From a virus, in IMG/VR virus record IMGVR_UViG_3300030106_001055, positions 1-40,909 of that record: 40,909 nucleotides of DNA; one strand, given 5' to 3'. Shown here in pieces: positions 40,179 to 40,909 of this stretch. The notes below the pieces were generated by a model, which was not told the origin of the DNA, made no database searches, and saw nothing but the letters and a program-made list of their open reading frames with translations. The position numbers were made by a program, and so were the translations under genes. The first letter of the stretch is position 1. Every line of letters begins with the position of its first letter.

Positions 40179-40909
40179 TAGGTATACGCTATCTTATTAA
40201 CTGTTACAGGCTCAGGATACCTAGCTCGTAAATCCTTTCGTGCTTGCTGTATTAAAGCTCTCTGATATTGTAACAAAGAGTTTCTTATTGATGTAGCAGA
40301 GTTTACAGGAAAGTTACTTGTACCCATTTGGTCTGTAATATAATCTGCTGTAGCTGTAGGTATATCTCTACCGGCAATCAACTGTGCAGCCACACCTGCC
40401 ATAATAATTGGCTCATACTCATCTTCTAAACCTACTGTTGATAATGTATCTGATTCTAATGTAGGAGTTACGAACTTCTTTTTAAAACTTACGAATACTG
40501 TATGACCTGCATTAACATTATAAACTTGTACTGCTTTAACATTATTAGGTCCGTTGTTAGTGTATGTAATTGTTTGAGAAACACCATCTGCATCTGTATA
40601 AGTAAATGGATTTGGTAAATCTATTAACTCTACTGCAACACCAGCAAATACTGTACCTGTTTCATCAGAACCTGCGGAGAAGTCTGTGTACTGAGATATA
40701 GCTTTTATTGGTGCTATAAGATGATTATCAGTAGAACCATCTAGTGGAATATAACCTACTTTAGAAGTTATTGATTTAGTTTCTACTGCAAACAATGTAG
40801 GGTATAAGTTTTTTATTTGGTCACATACTGCATCAAAAACATTTTTACGAGGAAACACAGGAGCAATTTTTATTACCTTTCCTACAACATGAGTAGCTGC
40901 TGTTGTTCC
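40178..40909 (-). CDS. Head-tail adaptor/tail structural protein, C-terminal part
   Basis: Continuation of the gene that begins at position 360 and passes through 1 to 40810; positions 40811-40909 repeat 99-1. A GTG at 40858 could be mistaken for the start but is internal. This part has VFDAVCDQIKNLYPTLFAVE, a beta-rich middle (YTDADGVSQTITYTNNGPNN) and a C-terminal helical region (RNSLLQYQRALIQQARKDLR). The full length is 330 residues. Confidence 0.78.
   Translation of the reverse strand, partial: GTTAATHVVGKVIKIAPVFPRKNVFDAVCDQIKNLYPTLFAVETKSITSKVGYIPLDGSTDNHLIAPIKAISQYTDFSAGSDETGTVFAGVAVELIDLPNPFTYTDADGVSQTITYTNNGPNNVKAVQVYNVNAGHTVFVSFKKKFVTPTLESDTLSTVGLEDEYEPIIMAGVAAQLIAGRDIPTATADYITDQMGTSNFPVNSATSIRNSLLQYQRALIQQARKDLRARYPEPVTVNKIAYT
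40811..40909. repeat. 99-bp direct repeat at window end (right copy)
   Basis: Identical to positions 1-99. Joining the copies restores one uninterrupted reading frame, which shows that the ends are neighbours in the genome. Confidence 0.95.

Overview
The window is the complete or nearly complete genome of a small, AT-rich (roughly one third GC by eye) tailed phage, most likely a podovirus of a marine bacterium. The first 99 bases are repeated exactly as the last 99. One structural gene runs across that junction in frame, so the contig closes into a circle, or a circular assembly, of 40,810 unique bases. No integrase, lysogeny repressor, tRNA or CRISPR array was seen, so a lytic lifestyle is likely.

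Layout. Every minus-strand gene forms one leftward arm from about 20.3 kb down to 1, across the junction to 40.8 kb, and down to 30.0 kb. In transcription order it holds: a PD-(D/E)xK nuclease; a packed set of tiny lysine-rich proteins (18.1-19.7 kb); the large terminase with an added zinc-ribbon/HTH N-terminus; the portal; a 2,234-residue virion protein; further internal virion proteins including a lysozyme-like one; scaffold; an SU10-type capsid protein; the junction-crossing tail/adaptor protein; a beta-propeller tail protein; six related fibre-like proteins arranged as two copies of a three-gene cassette; a tail-chaperone-like protein; small membrane proteins; a secreted Thr/Pro/Glu-rich protein; a DUF5675 protein; and a holin. 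Plus-strand genes occupy 21.2-30.0 kb: unknown proteins, zinc-ribbon proteins, an eight-gene operon ending in a MoxR-type AAA+ ATPase and a VWA protein, a metallophosphoesterase, and a protein with a motif of phage single-strand annealing/ssDNA-binding proteins. The arms diverge at 20.3-21.2 kb and converge on a strong hairpin near 30.0 kb. No DNA polymerase, primase, helicase or RNA polymerase is recognisable, so replication and transcription probably depend on the host.

Host. Threonine-run linkers of the kind common in Acidimicrobiia surface proteins, an r1t-like holin and several promoters placed for leaderless mRNAs suggest a low-GC marine actinobacterium (for example Candidatus Actinomarina). 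SAR11 or another AT-rich marine host is not excluded. This is inference.

Most interesting signals: (1) a gene-free stretch at 22.42-22.84 kb that folds into a series of long hairpins whose G.U pairs all fit only plus-strand RNA; (2) a compact approximately 104-nt candidate small RNA with its own -10 box and T-run at 20.60-20.71 kb; (3) a SLOG/YpsA-like nucleotide-binding domain, split by a long insertion, inside the giant virion protein; (4) the MoxR-VWA operon with its block of unrecognised partners; (5) the duplicated fibre cassette; (6) the chain of overlapping micro-genes, including one with a possible slippage site at a run of nine A.
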